A stretch of 64,000 nucleotides of DNA from Desulfosporosinus sp. Its GTDB lineage: Bacteria; Bacillota; Desulfitobacteriia; Desulfitobacteriales; Desulfitobacteriaceae. The notes beneath the pieces are model-generated. The model made no database searches and was not told the origin of the DNA. It was given only the letters and a program-made list of their open reading frames with translations. A program made the position numbers and the translations under genes. This document shows positions 43,551-53,055 of this stretch, piece after piece. Each line of letters begins with the position of its first letter. Positions within the stretch are counted from its first letter, which is position 1. Where the stretch lies: NCBI GenBank assembly GCA_003513495.1, contig DOPM01000040.1, positions 154,667-218,666 on the forward strand. Reading direction: 5' to 3'.

Positions 43551-43582
43551 TGCCGCCCCACCTTGTGTTGGACGGCATTTTT
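43551..43582 (+). terminator. Intrinsic terminator after 43106 gene
   Basis: TGCCG...CGGCA stem with a TTTTT tail, 35 bp after the stop codon. Confidence 0.65.
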
Positions 43583-43917
43583 CGCAGGAAATAGGAATTG
43601 ACCAAATGTAGTTAATGGAAAGTAAAGCACATTGAAACTTATTAGGCATACCTCTTAGACAGGTTTGGATGTGTTTTGAACTTGACATAGTTCTCGTTAT
43701 CGGACTCAAGGTCTAAATTAAAGGGTAAATTCGTTTTGCAAGCGATAATAATATTGCACAATAAGTAGGATTATGGGAAGAAATGGGTTATAATAAAATG
43801 TGTGTTCGAGTCTTAAACTGTAACGCATTCGTAGGAAAATGTGTACTAATCTAAACAGTCTGATTGACAACCTTCTTTTCTAGATTATATACTTATTATG
43901 GAAAGAGAATAGAAGTG
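43583..43917. other. Intergenic leader before the ZTP riboswitch
   Basis: No gene. CTTCGTTATCGGACTC-like text near 43690-43715 is shared with the tail of the SOS cassettes, and AAGTAGGATTATGGGAAG occurs both near 42979 and near 43763. The promoter of the purine gene probably lies between about 43860 and 43900. Confidence 0.4.
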
Positions 43918-43995
43918 TAAATCATGTGACTGGCGGAGATGGGAGTACCCATAGGGAGCATGATTGGTGATAATATCGACCGCCTGGGTATAAAC
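43918..43995 (+). ncRNA. ZTP (pfl) riboswitch
   Basis: Contains GTGACTGGCGGAGATGGG, AGGGAGCATG and CCGCCTGGG, the conserved segments of the ZTP/ZMP aptamer, with ATCATG/CATGAT closing the first domain. It senses AICAR nucleotides that pile up when 10-formyl-folate is short. It precedes the AICAR transformylase gene, a classical target. Confidence 0.93.
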
Positions 43996-44014
43996 ATTGC
44001 CTAGGTGGTTTTTA
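43980..44014 (+). terminator. Terminator of the ZTP riboswitch
   Basis: CCGCCTGGG pairs with CCTAGGTGG and a TTTTT run follows. The first arm is also the aptamer's pseudoknot strand, so ligand binding would prevent termination. Confidence 0.85.
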
Positions 44015-44033
44015 ATTTTAAAGGAGGATTTTT

Positions 44034-45203
44034 ATGAGGATATTGGAATTAAAGTATGGATGTAATCCAAACCAAAAACCAGCAGAAATTCGTTCTGTTG
44101 GTTGTGACTTTCCTTTTAAAGTATTAAATGGAAATCCCGGGTATATCAATTTTATGGATGCCCTAAATTCATGGCAGCTTGTAAAGGAATTAAAAACTGT
44201 GTTAAACATGCCTGCAGCTGCTTCATTCAAGCACGTGAGTCCTGCTGGAGTAGCAATTGGGCTGCCGCTAAATAAAGAACTAAAAAAGGCGTACTTTGTT
44301 GAACATATTGATTTATCACCTATTGCAACAGCATATGCACGTGCAAGAGGGGCTGATAGAATGTCATCATTTGGTGATTGGGCAGCACTGAGCGATATAG
44401 TAGATAAAGCAACCGCTACTATCTTAAGAAAAGAGGTATCTGATGGTGTAATTGCACCAGGCTTTACCACTGAAGCTCTTGAAATCCTTAAACAGAAAAA
44501 AGGTGGGAAATACAATATCATAGAAATTGCTCCATCCTATGAACCTTCTGAAATTGAAATAAGGCACATTTACGGAATTGAGTTTGTACAGAAGAGGAAT
44601 AATGTAATTCTAGGTTTTGAGGACATCAAGAATATAGTAACTGACAATAAAAATCTGTCTGATGAAGCTAAAAGAGATATGATTTTGGCAATGATAACAC
44701 TTAAATATACACAATCTAATTCTGTGTGTTATGTTTTAGATGGACAGATTGTAGGATGTGGTGCAGGTCAACAGTCAAGAATACACTGCACTCGGCTTGC
44801 AGGAGATAAAGCGGACATCTGGTATCTAAAGCAGCATCCTAGGGTGTTAAGCCTTAAATTCAAAGAAGGAGCAGGAAGACCTGAACGTGATAATGCAATA
44901 GATTTATTTGTTAGAAATGATGCCACAGAATTTGAATTAAATATGCTGAAAGGTGTGTTGGAAGAAGTTCCTGAAAGGCTTTCTGCATATGACAGGGAAA
45001 CTTGGCTTAAAGGTCTACAGAATGTTACATTGGGTTCAGATGCATTCTTCCCTTTTAGAGATAATATTGACCGTGCTTATAAGAGTGGTGTTAAACACAT
45101 TGTACAGCCAGGTGGCTCAGTAAGAGATACAGCTGTTGTTAATTCGTGTAATGAGTATGGCATGGTAATGGTTATGACAGGATTGAGATTGTTTCATCAT
45201 TAA
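44034..45203 (+). CDS. Stand-alone AICAR transformylase (PurH C-domain-like)
   Basis: A 389-residue enzyme that formylates AICAR to FAICAR in purine synthesis. It has only the transformylase part of PurH: LKYGCNPNQKPA at the N-terminus, AASFKHVSPAGVAIG with the catalytic lysine-histidine pair, QSNSVCYVLDGQIVGCGAGQ and FFPFRDNIDRA. The IMP cyclohydrolase domain is absent, so FAICAR must be cyclised by another protein. Expression should rise when ZTP/ZMP accumulates. ATG after AAGGAGG. Confidence 0.92.
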   Translation: MRILELKYGCNPNQKPAEIRSVGCDFPFKVLNGNPGYINFMDALNSWQLVKELKTVLNMPAAASFKHVSPAGVAIGLPLNKELKKAYFVEHIDLSPIATAYARARGADRMSSFGDWAALSDIVDKATATILRKEVSDGVIAPGFTTEALEILKQKKGGKYNIIEIAPSYEPSEIEIRHIYGIEFVQKRNNVILGFEDIKNIVTDNKNLSDEAKRDMILAMITLKYTQSNSVCYVLDGQIVGCGAGQQSRIHCTRLAGDKADIWYLKQHPRVLSLKFKEGAGRPERDNAIDLFVRNDATEFELNMLKGVLEEVPERLSAYDRETWLKGLQNVTLGSDAFFPFRDNIDRAYKSGVKHIVQPGGSVRDTAVVNSCNEYGMVMVMTGLRLFHH

Positions 45204-45319
45204 AATTTAACCAATACTCAATTTAATTCTATCTTGTCAGAAAAGTAATGCTTTAGCTTATATATGAAGCAACAAATTTTAGTAATTCGCATTTTTCCAT
45301 GGGAAGGGCATAAGGAGAC
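45204..45319. other. Short spacer
   Basis: AT-rich; no feature seen except the start of a strongly purine-rich tract that continues to 45620. Confidence 0.3.
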
Positions 45320-45628
45320 TATGGAAAAGATTGATGGGAAACTTGAAGAGAAGAGGCAGAAAGAAGCAGAAAAGAAAATAGAGGGAAAGAGGAAAAAAAG
45401 GAACAGGGGAAAGAAGAGTTAGTAGAATCTGGAAGTAAATTGAAGGAAAACAACTATATAGAGGAAAGAAATTACGAAAAAGAGTTGTCAAAGAAACCGA
45501 AACTTGGTCTAAGGCTTTTAATGAAGGAAAAAGGTAGAGAGAAACTGGAAGATAAAGAGATGAAACAACTAAAGACGAAATTTGAGAAACTTCTTAAAGA
45601 AATTGTAAATAAATGCCAAGAAGGATAG
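45320..45628 (+). pseudogene. Lysine/glutamate-rich small gene, broken
   Basis: Two adjacent frames (45320-45421, and from 45440) encode highly charged helices (KEAEKKIEGKRKKRN; then KLEDKEMKQLKTKFEKL). They look like one coiled-coil protein split by a shift near 45420. The DNA is very purine-rich. Family not recognised. Confidence 0.4.
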
Positions 45629-45745
45629 CCTAATTAGGCAAGGTTAATCCCTTTTGGCATCTTTATAAACATAGGTATTTTAATGCTGCACTTGAGGATT
45701 ATCAAAGCGTTTCAGGAAAGGATTGTGTAGGATAGGGTTAGTTTT

Positions 45746-47986
45746 TTACTGATGGAATTTGTCTAATTTGCAAGCACCCATTTTAAACATAGGTTGTTTC
45801 GAGACTTGGTCCCAAACATCAACGGTTAACTCGTTCGCCGCTTGATTTTGGGCTATTGATCCAAAATGAAAGGGAATAAAAAGCATCGCGGGTAGTACAG
45901 TATCCGTAATCCGGGCTGGAACAATAATCGAACCACGCCGACTGGAAACTCTAACCTTATCACCTGTAGAAATATGAAGCCTGGCGGCATCGTCAGGATG
46001 AACTTCCACATACCCTTGGGGTGCAGCCATATGAAGCAAGGGGGAGCGGGCTGTTTTTGTTCTGGTATGCCAATGGTATACAATTCGTCCGGTATTTAGG
46101 TAGAAGGGGTATTCGTGATCGGGTAACTCCGGTGGCGGGGACCATTCTACACCATAAAGAATTGCTCTTCCATTAGCATCTAGCTGGGCAAATTCTCTCC
46201 TGGTTCGCGGGCGTCCCGTAATGATGTTCGTCCCATAGGATTCTGCTTCATCGATTCCTGTCGGAAAGTGACCATCTTCATACAAGCGTATTTTTCCGTT
46301 GGGAAACGTTTCATTACAGGGCCACTGAATACCACCCATGTCTTCGATCTTCTTATAGGACATACCTGACATATCGCAGGGGCGTCCTCGGGAAACCTCA
46401 CGCCATTCATTAAAGCATTCTTCTGGAGTTGTATACTGAATGAGTGGGGCTCCATCCTTATCCTTAAAACCCATTCGTCGGGAGAATTCAATCAGGATGT
46501 CTAAATCGGAGGGAAGACCAAACGGGGCTTGCACTGCTTTGCGTAACAGGTTCACTCTGCGGGACAAATTGGTCATGGTACCTTCTTTTTCCCCCCACAT
46601 CGCTGTTGGTAAGACCACATCCGAAAATTGGGCAGTCTCACTGAGGAAGGGATCCTGGACGATCAAAAAAACCTTACGACGTTTAAGAATTTCCACAAAC
46701 TTGTTGCGGTTTGGTAAAGATACCACGGGGTTTGTGAATATTACCCATAATAAACCCATTTTTCCTTTAGCCATTAAATCGACCATCTCCATGATATGGG
46801 TGTGAGCTCCTACTGGTAGGGTAGCAACATCTACATTCCAGAGGTTAGCGATTTCCTGTAGGTGATAAGGATTATCGCTATTCCGATAGCCAGGATAAAA
46901 GGAGGCAAATCCCACTTCCCGATTGGACATAGCACTGGGTTGACCTGCAGATTGAAAGGGTCCGCAGCCTGGTTTACCAATCTTCCCGGTAATTAGGTGG
47001 ATGGAGTTAACCAAGGAGGCTGCTGGTGTAGCATCCATCGTTTGATAGACTCCTTGGAGTAAAATAGAGACCACTGTAGATGCCGTACCAATCCATTCTG
47101 CAGCCTGGAGTAGTTTCCATACAGGGACACCGCTGATCACTTCCACATATTCGGGCGTATAGGTTCGGACAGCCATTTCTAACTCGTTAAAACCAATAGT
47201 GTAGTTATTGATGTAAGATATATCCAGCCAACTATTTTTAATTAGGAGGTGAATAATGCCGTTTAGTACTGCGATATTAGTCCCGGATTTTGGTCTGATA
47301 TCCAAGTCCGCAAAGCGGGTACTCAGGTCATTACGTGGGTCTATCTCAATGATGCGTCCATGGTTGCGTTCCCGAGACTTTAGAGCTCTTTCCCAAAGTA
47401 CGGTGTTCGTCTCATTAGAGTTACGACCAATAAAAATAAGTACTTGAGCTTGATCTATATCCTCTTCACCGACCGGCGGGCCATCTGCACCAAAACTTTG
47501 AATCAAGGCCCATTCAGCAGTGGCGGTACACAATCTTGTATTGGCATCGGTGCGATGAGTACCTAAACCAGCCCTGGAAATCTTGCCCAGAGTATAATAG
47601 TCTTCGAGCATTGATTGACCAGAGCCATAAAAGCCAAGACTATCGGGTCCTCCCTCACGTAGCTGATGGTGCGTTTTAGAAATGATTAAATTAAGAGCAT
47701 TATCCCAACTTGCGGGGACCAATGTCCCTGCTTTGTTGCGGATTAAGGGACTGGTCAGGCGATCTAAACTATTGTTTGATTCCCATTGGCACTCACCCTT
47801 GGGGCCAAGGCGACCAGCGTTAACCGGACAATTGATATTTCCTTTAATACCAACAATTTTGTTGTCCTTAACAGCTATGTAGCATCCACAGCCGTTGGAA
47901 CAAAAGTTGCACGTTGAGTAGACCCATCGATCAACCCCGCCCTGGGAATAAACATGAATATCCTCACGAAAGCTGTCCCAAACCAA
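45746..47986 (-). CDS. Molybdopterin (Mo-bisMGD) oxidoreductase, nitrate reductase/formate dehydrogenase-like
   Basis: A 746-residue catalytic subunit of the DMSO-reductase superfamily. The N-terminal [4Fe-4S] site is C26-x2-C29-x3-C33...C66. The likely Mo ligand is C153 in ANTRLCTATAEW, as in Nap/Nas nitrate reductases; there is no selenocysteine codon. The C-terminal molydopterin-dinucleotide domain starts at YPFYLNTGRIVYHWHT. No Tat signal is visible, so it is probably cytosolic. TTG start behind AGGAGG. It faces away from a set of tiny membrane-protein genes. The substrate cannot be assigned. Confidence 0.85.
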   Translation of the reverse strand: MVWDSFREDIHVYSQGGVDRWVYSTCNFCSNGCGCYIAVKDNKIVGIKGNINCPVNAGRLGPKGECQWESNNSLDRLTSPLIRNKAGTLVPASWDNALNLIISKTHHQLREGGPDSLGFYGSGQSMLEDYYTLGKISRAGLGTHRTDANTRLCTATAEWALIQSFGADGPPVGEEDIDQAQVLIFIGRNSNETNTVLWERALKSRERNHGRIIEIDPRNDLSTRFADLDIRPKSGTNIAVLNGIIHLLIKNSWLDISYINNYTIGFNELEMAVRTYTPEYVEVISGVPVWKLLQAAEWIGTASTVVSILLQGVYQTMDATPAASLVNSIHLITGKIGKPGCGPFQSAGQPSAMSNREVGFASFYPGYRNSDNPYHLQEIANLWNVDVATLPVGAHTHIMEMVDLMAKGKMGLLWVIFTNPVVSLPNRNKFVEILKRRKVFLIVQDPFLSETAQFSDVVLPTAMWGEKEGTMTNLSRRVNLLRKAVQAPFGLPSDLDILIEFSRRMGFKDKDGAPLIQYTTPEECFNEWREVSRGRPCDMSGMSYKKIEDMGGIQWPCNETFPNGKIRLYEDGHFPTGIDEAESYGTNIITGRPRTRREFAQLDANGRAILYGVEWSPPPELPDHEYPFYLNTGRIVYHWHTRTKTARSPLLHMAAPQGYVEVHPDDAARLHISTGDKVRVSSRRGSIIVPARITDTVLPAMLFIPFHFGSIAQNQAANELTVDVWDQVSKQPMFKMGACKLDKFHQ

Positions 47987-48166
47987 TGGGCATACCTCCT
48001 ATACTATCTTGCTTATGGGTTTAATAACAACACTGAAGATTTTCCTGGTGCTCGGCTGGCTTTAAACTATATGCCTTATAAAGTCTTATTATTAGTGAGA
48101 GATACATTTATTGTGACTATAAAGAGAACTACTGGGCAGTTGCCAGCAGTTCTTTTTCATGTTGAC

Positions 48167-48332
48167 TTAATAGGGCCAGATCCAACGAGCTGGCGGCCAC
48201 CCATATCCTCCCCAGTTAGCATTATATGGCCAGCCCACATAGGGCCAGCCGGTTGGGTCCCCACCAAGGCCAACACCAGCCCCAATAGTTTCCGCCACAC
48301 CCTGTTCCGTAACAGCTGCCTCTGTTGACCAT
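48167..48332 (-). CDS. Gly/Trp-rich mini-protein, possibly frameshifted
   Basis: ATG behind AAGGAGGAG encodes MVNRGSCYGTGCGGNYWGWC and stops at 48222 after 36 codons. In the next frame the same composition continues (GWPYVGWPYNANWGGYGWPP) to a stop at 48167, so a shift near 48255 probably cut a ~54-residue protein. It precedes the molybdoenzyme on the same strand. Function unknown. Confidence 0.45.
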
Positions 48333-48498
48333 TTTACTCCTCCTTGTAATTGGTAAATAATATAAGACTCCCACTATTCTATATATGCAAAGGATACTAT
48401 TTTGGCATAATATTACTATATTTCATTTATTAACTAAATATTGCATGTGAATAGAATACTAAGAAGATGAGGTATGAAGAGGCAAAAGAGGTGAGTCT
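48333..48498. promoter_or_regulatory. Divergent promoter region
   Basis: AT-rich gap between the minus-strand Gly/Trp gene with molybdoenzyme and the plus-strand mini-gene series. Both sides have good ribosome sites; exact promoter boxes are unclear. Confidence 0.4.
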
Positions 48499-48762
48499 AT
48501 GTCAAGAGCGATTGGTTGGATTGGTCGTAAGCGTGAAAATGGGCCTGGGGTAGGATGTCCCAGCGGGCCCGGAATACCGGCAATCTATAATAATCCAGCT
48601 TGGCGGAATATCACGATTTATTGGTTTATTTGGATGGTCGTCCCCGGCACAATCGCTCTAGGCTTAACATGGTTTATTCTTAGTAACTGGGAGCAATATA
48701 GGCACGCATCACCAACTCCTGCCGTTATGCCGTATGAAACACGGGTAAGACCGTATCGATAA
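48499..48762 (+). CDS. Small single-helix membrane protein
   Basis: 87 residues: a Gly/Pro-rich front (GPGVGCPSGPGIPAIYNNPA), one membrane helix (FIWMVVPGTIALGLTWFIL) and a proline/arginine tail. GAGGTGAG site 5 bp before ATG. First of four consecutive mini-genes opposite the molybdoenzyme. No family known. Confidence 0.6.
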   Translation: MSRAIGWIGRKRENGPGVGCPSGPGIPAIYNNPAWRNITIYWFIWMVVPGTIALGLTWFILSNWEQYRHASPTPAVMPYETRVRPYR

Positions 48763-48815
48763 AAAAAGTTATCCACAATAAATTTTGTTTATCTAGGTTG
48801 AAGGAGGAAAAGGAA

Positions 48816-49165
48816 ATGCGATGGCTTGGACCGCCCGTTGTAACTTCCAAAAGTTCGGCCGTCTTTTTGCCCATTAATACTAGCGCGGGTGGTGGGCGAT
48901 CGTTTTGTATTGTCCGATATGCTTTACAATCGGTTTTATTATTAGCTATCTACTAGGAAACATTGATCTATTTACTTTTACGGAAACCCAGTCTGATGCA
49001 CCCAATATTGGTCCATATAAAGAGGGGGTACAGCCTTATGGTTATTCAGTCAAAAAAGGTAAAACTCAAGAACTTAAAGGCCAAAAGGGAAGCTCTGAAG
49101 GAGGCTCGCAAAGAAAAATATTGGGCTTTTTTCTTACCGGTGACTACGGCCATTGCTGTAGTTAA
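48816..49165 (+). pseudogene. Small membrane protein, frameshifted
   Basis: ATG behind AAGGAGG opens MRWLGPPVVTSKSSAVFLPI; after a shift near 48885 the frame continues AIVLYCPICFTIGFIISYLL (membrane helix) to the stop at 49165. It overlaps the next gene by more than 100 bp in another frame. Confidence 0.5.
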
Positions 49166-49262
49166 TTCATTATTTTGGGATTGGCTAATTTTGTATACGA
49201 TGGGCGTCAAGAAAGGACACCCAGAAAGACTATTTGAGGATCAAATGATTGAGCAATTTTAA
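49038..49262 (+). CDS. Small membrane protein with basic N-terminus
   Basis: 74 residues: a lysine-rich amphipathic start (VIQSKKVKLKNLKAKREALK) and one hydrophobic segment (FFLPVTTAIAVVNSLFWDWL). AGAGGGGG site about 8 bp ahead of ATG. Part of the mini-gene series; family unknown. Confidence 0.55.
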   Translation: MVIQSKKVKLKNLKAKREALKEARKEKYWAFFLPVTTAIAVVNSLFWDWLILYTMGVKKGHPERLFEDQMIEQF

Positions 49263-49278
49263 AGAAGGAGGGGTAGTT

Positions 49279-49797
49279 ATGGCTTGGGCTGGTCCGCCGG
49301 AATATCCTGGATTTCCCCCACAATCGCCCACCCAGCAACTTTCGGAAAACTTAGAGGCTGTGTTCCCAGAAGCTTGGGAGTCTCATAAAGATACAATAGA
49401 GAGTATAGAGGACGCCCTGCGGGATAAAGCAGACGAGATGCTCAAGGATAACCTTAATCCTTTCAATGTTGGTCCAACGGAGGTCATAGTTTTCTTTCCC
49501 ACCTTCCATAAACATACGGGATTGGGGTGTCATTTCTTAATTTTTATCGAATGGCCATTTTGATTCAGCAATCTATTGGCCCGAATCAAGATTTCTTTAC
49601 CCTCATTAAAGTCTTTGACCTTAGAGCCCAATTGCCCTAAATACTGTAGCTACTTTTTTAGCGGTTGGTGCCTTCGTCGCTAACGGTGCTCGTCTAATCG
49701 CCAAGGATACTAGGGAAAAAGTAATCAAGGACCTTAAGTTGAAGTTGGAAGAGCTTACAGAGCAGATTCATGATATTCCACCTACCGTAATAGATTA
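49279..49797 (+). pseudogene. Small membrane-associated protein, two or more frameshifts
   Basis: ATG behind AGGAGGGG starts MAWAGPPEYPGFPPQSPTQQ with an acidic helix (SHKDTIESIEDALRDKADEM). After about 49490 the frame breaks; a downstream piece (VGAFVANGARLIAKDTREKV to the stop at 49797) with a hydrophobic stretch before it completes a ~170-residue protein. Confidence 0.5.
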
Positions 49798-49810
49798 AGG
49801 AGGGTTTGCT

Positions 49811-49990
49811 GTGACTCCCTGGATACCGGACTGGCTCTGGAACATTTGGCTTTATGGCAGCCGTTACTGGGGAATTCCAGTTTCTTACTTCGGATTAATC
49901 GCCGTCTTTTGTATTTTTGCTTTGGCGTATTTCTTTATGGGAACTCTTAAGGAAGCAATTGATAATCCGAAGCAAAACATCCTATGGTAA
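49811..49990 (+). CDS. 59-residue single-helix membrane protein
   Basis: GTG start behind AAGGAGGG, 13 bp after the previous stop. Trp-rich head (TPWIPDWLWNIWLYGSRYWG) then a helix (PVSYFGLIAVFCIFALAYFF). Last of the mini-gene series; family unknown. Confidence 0.6.
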   Translation: MTPWIPDWLWNIWLYGSRYWGIPVSYFGLIAVFCIFALAYFFMGTLKEAIDNPKQNILW

Positions 49991-50421
49991 ATAAAAAATT
50001 TTATCGCATAAATTCCCCTAACATTTCATCTGTTGGGGCTCCTCCCCACGTCGAGCCTATCACAACCTGTCGACCAGTCTGTCTACCCCCTGTTACTGTT
50101 ACAAAAGGATGCGTTGCTGAAGGTATTCTTATTGCAATTTTAAATTTCACTCACACCCCCTCAACCTGAGGGGGATGCATAATTACCACCACCAAGGACC
50201 ATAAAAAATGACCAAAAAAATAGACAAAAAGCCAAGACTGTAACGCCATCTAAGAGCCCACCTAATTGGAATGCCCTCTTTCTAACGAAAAGCAATAATA
50301 GTTGTTCAGGTCACCGAGCAAAATTTAGAAGACAGAAAGCAATCCGGTTTATTTTATTGGAACTACACCAAGGAATCATATATGGGATAATTTGAAACAT
50401 AACAAAAGGAGGGATTTAACA
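49991..50421. other. Mostly non-coding gap
   Basis: A 61-codon proline-rich frame begins inside the last codons of the previous gene (49984-50169) but has no ribosome site of its own; I do not call it. A CCCCCTCA/TGAGGGGG hairpin sits at about 50154-50175. Nothing else recognised. Confidence 0.4.
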
Positions 50422-50564
50422 ATGTATCATTGTGCACGAGAGGTGAAACTCTTCATCATATAGCTAAACATCACAGGACACACGTTCACCGTCTAGTTTC
50501 TTTAAATCCACACATTAGTAACCCAAATATGATTTATCCTGGTCAAAGAATTAGAGTTCATTAA
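50422..50564 (+). pseudogene. LysM-domain mini-protein, frameshifted at the start
   Basis: After an AAAGGAGGG site and MYH the frame is lost, but the shifted frame reads RGETLHHIAKHHRTHVHRLV, SLNPHISNPNMIYPGQRIRV and a stop: one full LysM peptidoglycan-binding motif. About two bases are missing near 50432. Confidence 0.75.
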
Positions 50565-50600
50565 AAGATATTTTTAACTTTATTTATCTTTATGATTAAC

Positions 50601-50625
50601 AAAACCGCTATTAAAGCGGGTTTTC
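50601..50625 (+). terminator. Intrinsic terminator after the LysM gene
   Basis: AAAACCGC pairs with GCGGGTTTT around a 7-nt loop. Confidence 0.75.
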
Positions 50626-50696
50626 AATTAATGGGAGGGTTATTATTAAAAAAATGGGCTCCTGTAAGTGTATAAAAACGCTGGGCATTAAGATTA

Positions 50697-50724
50697 AGAA
50701 GGTCAGAGATGTGACCTTCTTTTC
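50697..50724 (+). terminator. Intrinsic terminator-like hairpin
   Basis: AGAAGGTCA pairs with TGACCTTCT and TTT follows. The short stretch 50640-50695 upstream has a ribosome-site-like GGGAGGG but no clear gene. Confidence 0.6.
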
Positions 50725-50865
50725 CACTTTAAGGGAGGTCTATTGAGTTAACCAATTTTCAAAGCGGTACTAGGTTCAATTGTGGACCATAAAGTCATAG
50801 CTACTTTGGGAACAGTACTCAGCTAAATTTCCGTGGACTTTGTATTAGAGTAATAAAGAAATTCC

Positions 50866-51306
50866 CTAGGGCCAAATTTTCGTTAGAAATTGATACTTGG
50901 TAGGAAGGATATAGAGGGCCTCCGTCTTCCCGTATGTTTCACAGATATCAGTTGCCAAGCTAACCAATAAATAATTCAACTGTTCGAGGTTCTTATTAAG
51001 TTTATTTAGAGCTTGCTTAGGAATATCTCCAGGCAGGGTTCGTTTGAACATTAGGTGTTGCTCGTCAATCATCAAACCTGCACGGTAGACTACTGAAAAG
51101 TCTTCCTTTATAGTATCCATTTTTCCAGCAGCTAATTGGAATCCGGCCTCAACAATATACTTTGACAACTCATCAAGCAATAATTTCAAGCGATTAGCCA
51201 TGGGGTGTCGAGCTCCCTTAGGTGTCTTCAGGATAGGTTGCAGCGATGTTAGGGTATCCTTTGTTATAGTATGAATTTCGTAAACAATATACTCCCGCAT
51301 CGCCAC
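50866..51306 (-). CDS. Hypothetical helical protein
   Basis: A 146-residue, mostly alpha-helical soluble protein (KLLLDELSKYIVEAGFQLAA; NKNLEQLNYLLVSLATDICE). ATG behind AGGAGATG. Together with the proline-rich gene upstream on the same strand it may form a two-gene unit. No family recognised. Confidence 0.6.
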   Translation of the reverse strand: MAMREYIVYEIHTITKDTLTSLQPILKTPKGARHPMANRLKLLLDELSKYIVEAGFQLAAGKMDTIKEDFSVVYRAGLMIDEQHLMFKRTLPGDIPKQALNKLNKNLEQLNYLLVSLATDICETYGKTEALYILPTKYQFLTKIWP

Positions 51307-51364
51307 ATCTCCTAACGTATTTTTTCGCTTAAGATAAAACTCCGCTTTTAACGGGGTATAGCCC

Positions 51365-51610
51365 CTATCTTTGCCAGAAGAACAGGTTACTTGGGGTTAT
51401 AATCTGTTCAATTTGGCTGAAAGCTGGAAATGTAGGCAATACATTAACAGGACGGTATGGTTCCAAGGGCGGAATTACGGGATTCAAAGTAGAGTAAACT
51501 GGTAGATTTCGGGGTGGTAGGTTTGTCTCAACACGAAAAGGAGGAGTTATAAGTTGCTTAAGCTGGATTTCATCTAGCCTAGCTAGCTTAAAATTAGATT
51601 TATGGGTCAT
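51365..51610 (-). CDS. Proline-rich hypothetical protein
   Basis: An 81-residue protein with many prolines (LPVYSTLNPVIPPLEPYRPV) and no hydrophobic helix. ATG behind GGAGG. It lies 58 bp upstream of the 50866 gene on the same strand. Function unknown. Confidence 0.5.
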   Translation of the reverse strand: MTHKSNFKLARLDEIQLKQLITPPFRVETNLPPRNLPVYSTLNPVIPPLEPYRPVNVLPTFPAFSQIEQIITPSNLFFWQR

Positions 51611-51801
51611 ATAATAACCTCCATACCGCTTAATCTTTATTAACTAATTAAGACTTGGTTAAGAAAATTCCTGGTTTATATAATTTATTCACGGAGGGGT
51701 ACTCTAGTACGTGGTTGATGACTGACAAAATAGACCAAAGATTTACATAAATCCTTAACATCTGGTAAACCAAAGTATGGGGATGGAAGGGGGGGCTCAC
51801 T

Positions 51802-52356
51802 ATGGAAGATGTGCGTAGCTACCTTCGCTTAATACGACTTCCTAATGTTATTCCTCAGCTACAGATGTGTTAAGCGCAATTTTTATTGTGGCGTATCCAA
51901 TGCTTCGCTTCAATATAATTAGGGCTGTGCTCTTAATCCTAGCATCCTGTTTGTTATACGCTGGCGGTGTTGCCTTGAATGACGTGATAGATGTAGAAAA
52001 AGATCAAAAGGAAGGATCTGAACGCCTGATTCCATCGGGTCAAATAAGTATTAAGTGGCAAGGCGGTTATCTTTCTCCTTATTAATTATTGGAGTTGGGT
52101 TAGCGGCTTGTACTGGCATTTTAGGGGTGTTGTTGCCTTTTTCTTGCTTGTCAGCATTTGGTCTTATGATGCCTGGGCGAAGGAAATTAAAGTTCTCGGC
52201 AGTGGAGTAATGGGGCTTTGTCGAGCCTTGAACTTTTGCTTGGGATTATCCTTCCTATCCGAAAGAATGGGGTCCTATCTTTGGTTAGTACTCTATCCTT
52301 TCTTACATACGATGCTAATAACATCGATTAGCAAATCTGAGAATAAAGGGACTTGA
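51802..52356 (+). pseudogene. UbiA-type prenyltransferase, broken
   Basis: Three frames join to a UbiA-family membrane protein: MEDVRSYLRLIRLPN at the start, then AGGVALNDVIDVEKDQKEGS (first aspartate-rich motif NDxxDxxxD, normally binding prenyl diphosphate with magnesium), then the later helices (WSYDAWAKEIKVLGSGVMGL). Stops after 22 codons and near 52085 inactivate it. The product would be about 270 residues; acceptor unknown. Confidence 0.8.
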
Positions 52357-52365
52357 AGAACTGAA

Positions 52366-52878
52366 GTGGCCTCGAAAGGTGTTGCCCTCTTTATACGATC
52401 TCTGTCTTTACTTGTGGTATCACAAAGCTTAAAGGTCACACATTTTGAATGTAAGCTTTATTTTGATATTCCTTCAACCTATGGATCGTTAACAAATGTT
52501 CTTGGGGATATTGCGGACAAACATCATTCTATCAATGTCGCAAGTGATTTTCGTGCACTTGCATTCTACCCAGAATTTCTTAAGATTAGCTGGAATTCCT
52601 TGGCTGCTTATTCTCAAACACCGGAATATCAACTATACAAAGGGAATTTGGTTAAGCAGGCAATTCATATTTCTAAGACAATGCCTTATTCTGTAACGGT
52701 TAATCGTCAAACCCTCGAACCTATTTACCCAGCCGCCTCTATTGCGGGAATAATGGGGTTAGTTTCTATGTTTCGGGATTTTATCCCGGGTCTAATAATA
52801 GATTGTCAATATCTAACCATGCTACTTGCAAGTAAATCTGAGATTATTTATATATTGGTAATAAAGCTATACCCGTAG
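52366..52878 (+). pseudogene. DehI-like (halocarboxylic acid dehalogenase family) protein, partial
   Basis: The frame carries part of the DehI fold: DIPSTYGSLTNVLGDIADKH, then VASDFRALAFYPEFLKISWN and PYSVTVNRQTLEPI. Most of the N-terminal repeat is missing and the end diverges, so it is probably a remnant. It follows the broken UbiA gene by 9 bp; in life the two may have been one operon. The family call is moderate. Confidence 0.6.
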
Positions 52879-53055
52879 GCATTTTTTGATGAGAGGATCG
52901 ATTGAATCTAGATAATGATATTTTTATGACGAAGCTCATAGGGTAATCTAGCTCCATTAATAATACATGGTAAAAGTGTACAGTTGCCTTCTTTAACTAT
53001 CACTTACTTTATCTCTGTAAGCTCCTAGCATTATATAAGAAGGAGAGACAGAGGG

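Noticed and set aside
43000..43800. AAGTAGGATTATGGGAAG repeated at 42979 and 43763 as a mobile element end
   Set aside because: Only 18 bp are shared and the flanks differ; too little to call.
45630..45660. GCCTAATTAGGC palindrome as a terminator
   Set aside because: No T-run follows and no intact gene ends there.
49984..50169. 61-codon proline-rich frame
   Set aside because: Starts inside the previous gene's last codons, has no ribosome site and ends in a hairpin; probably chance.
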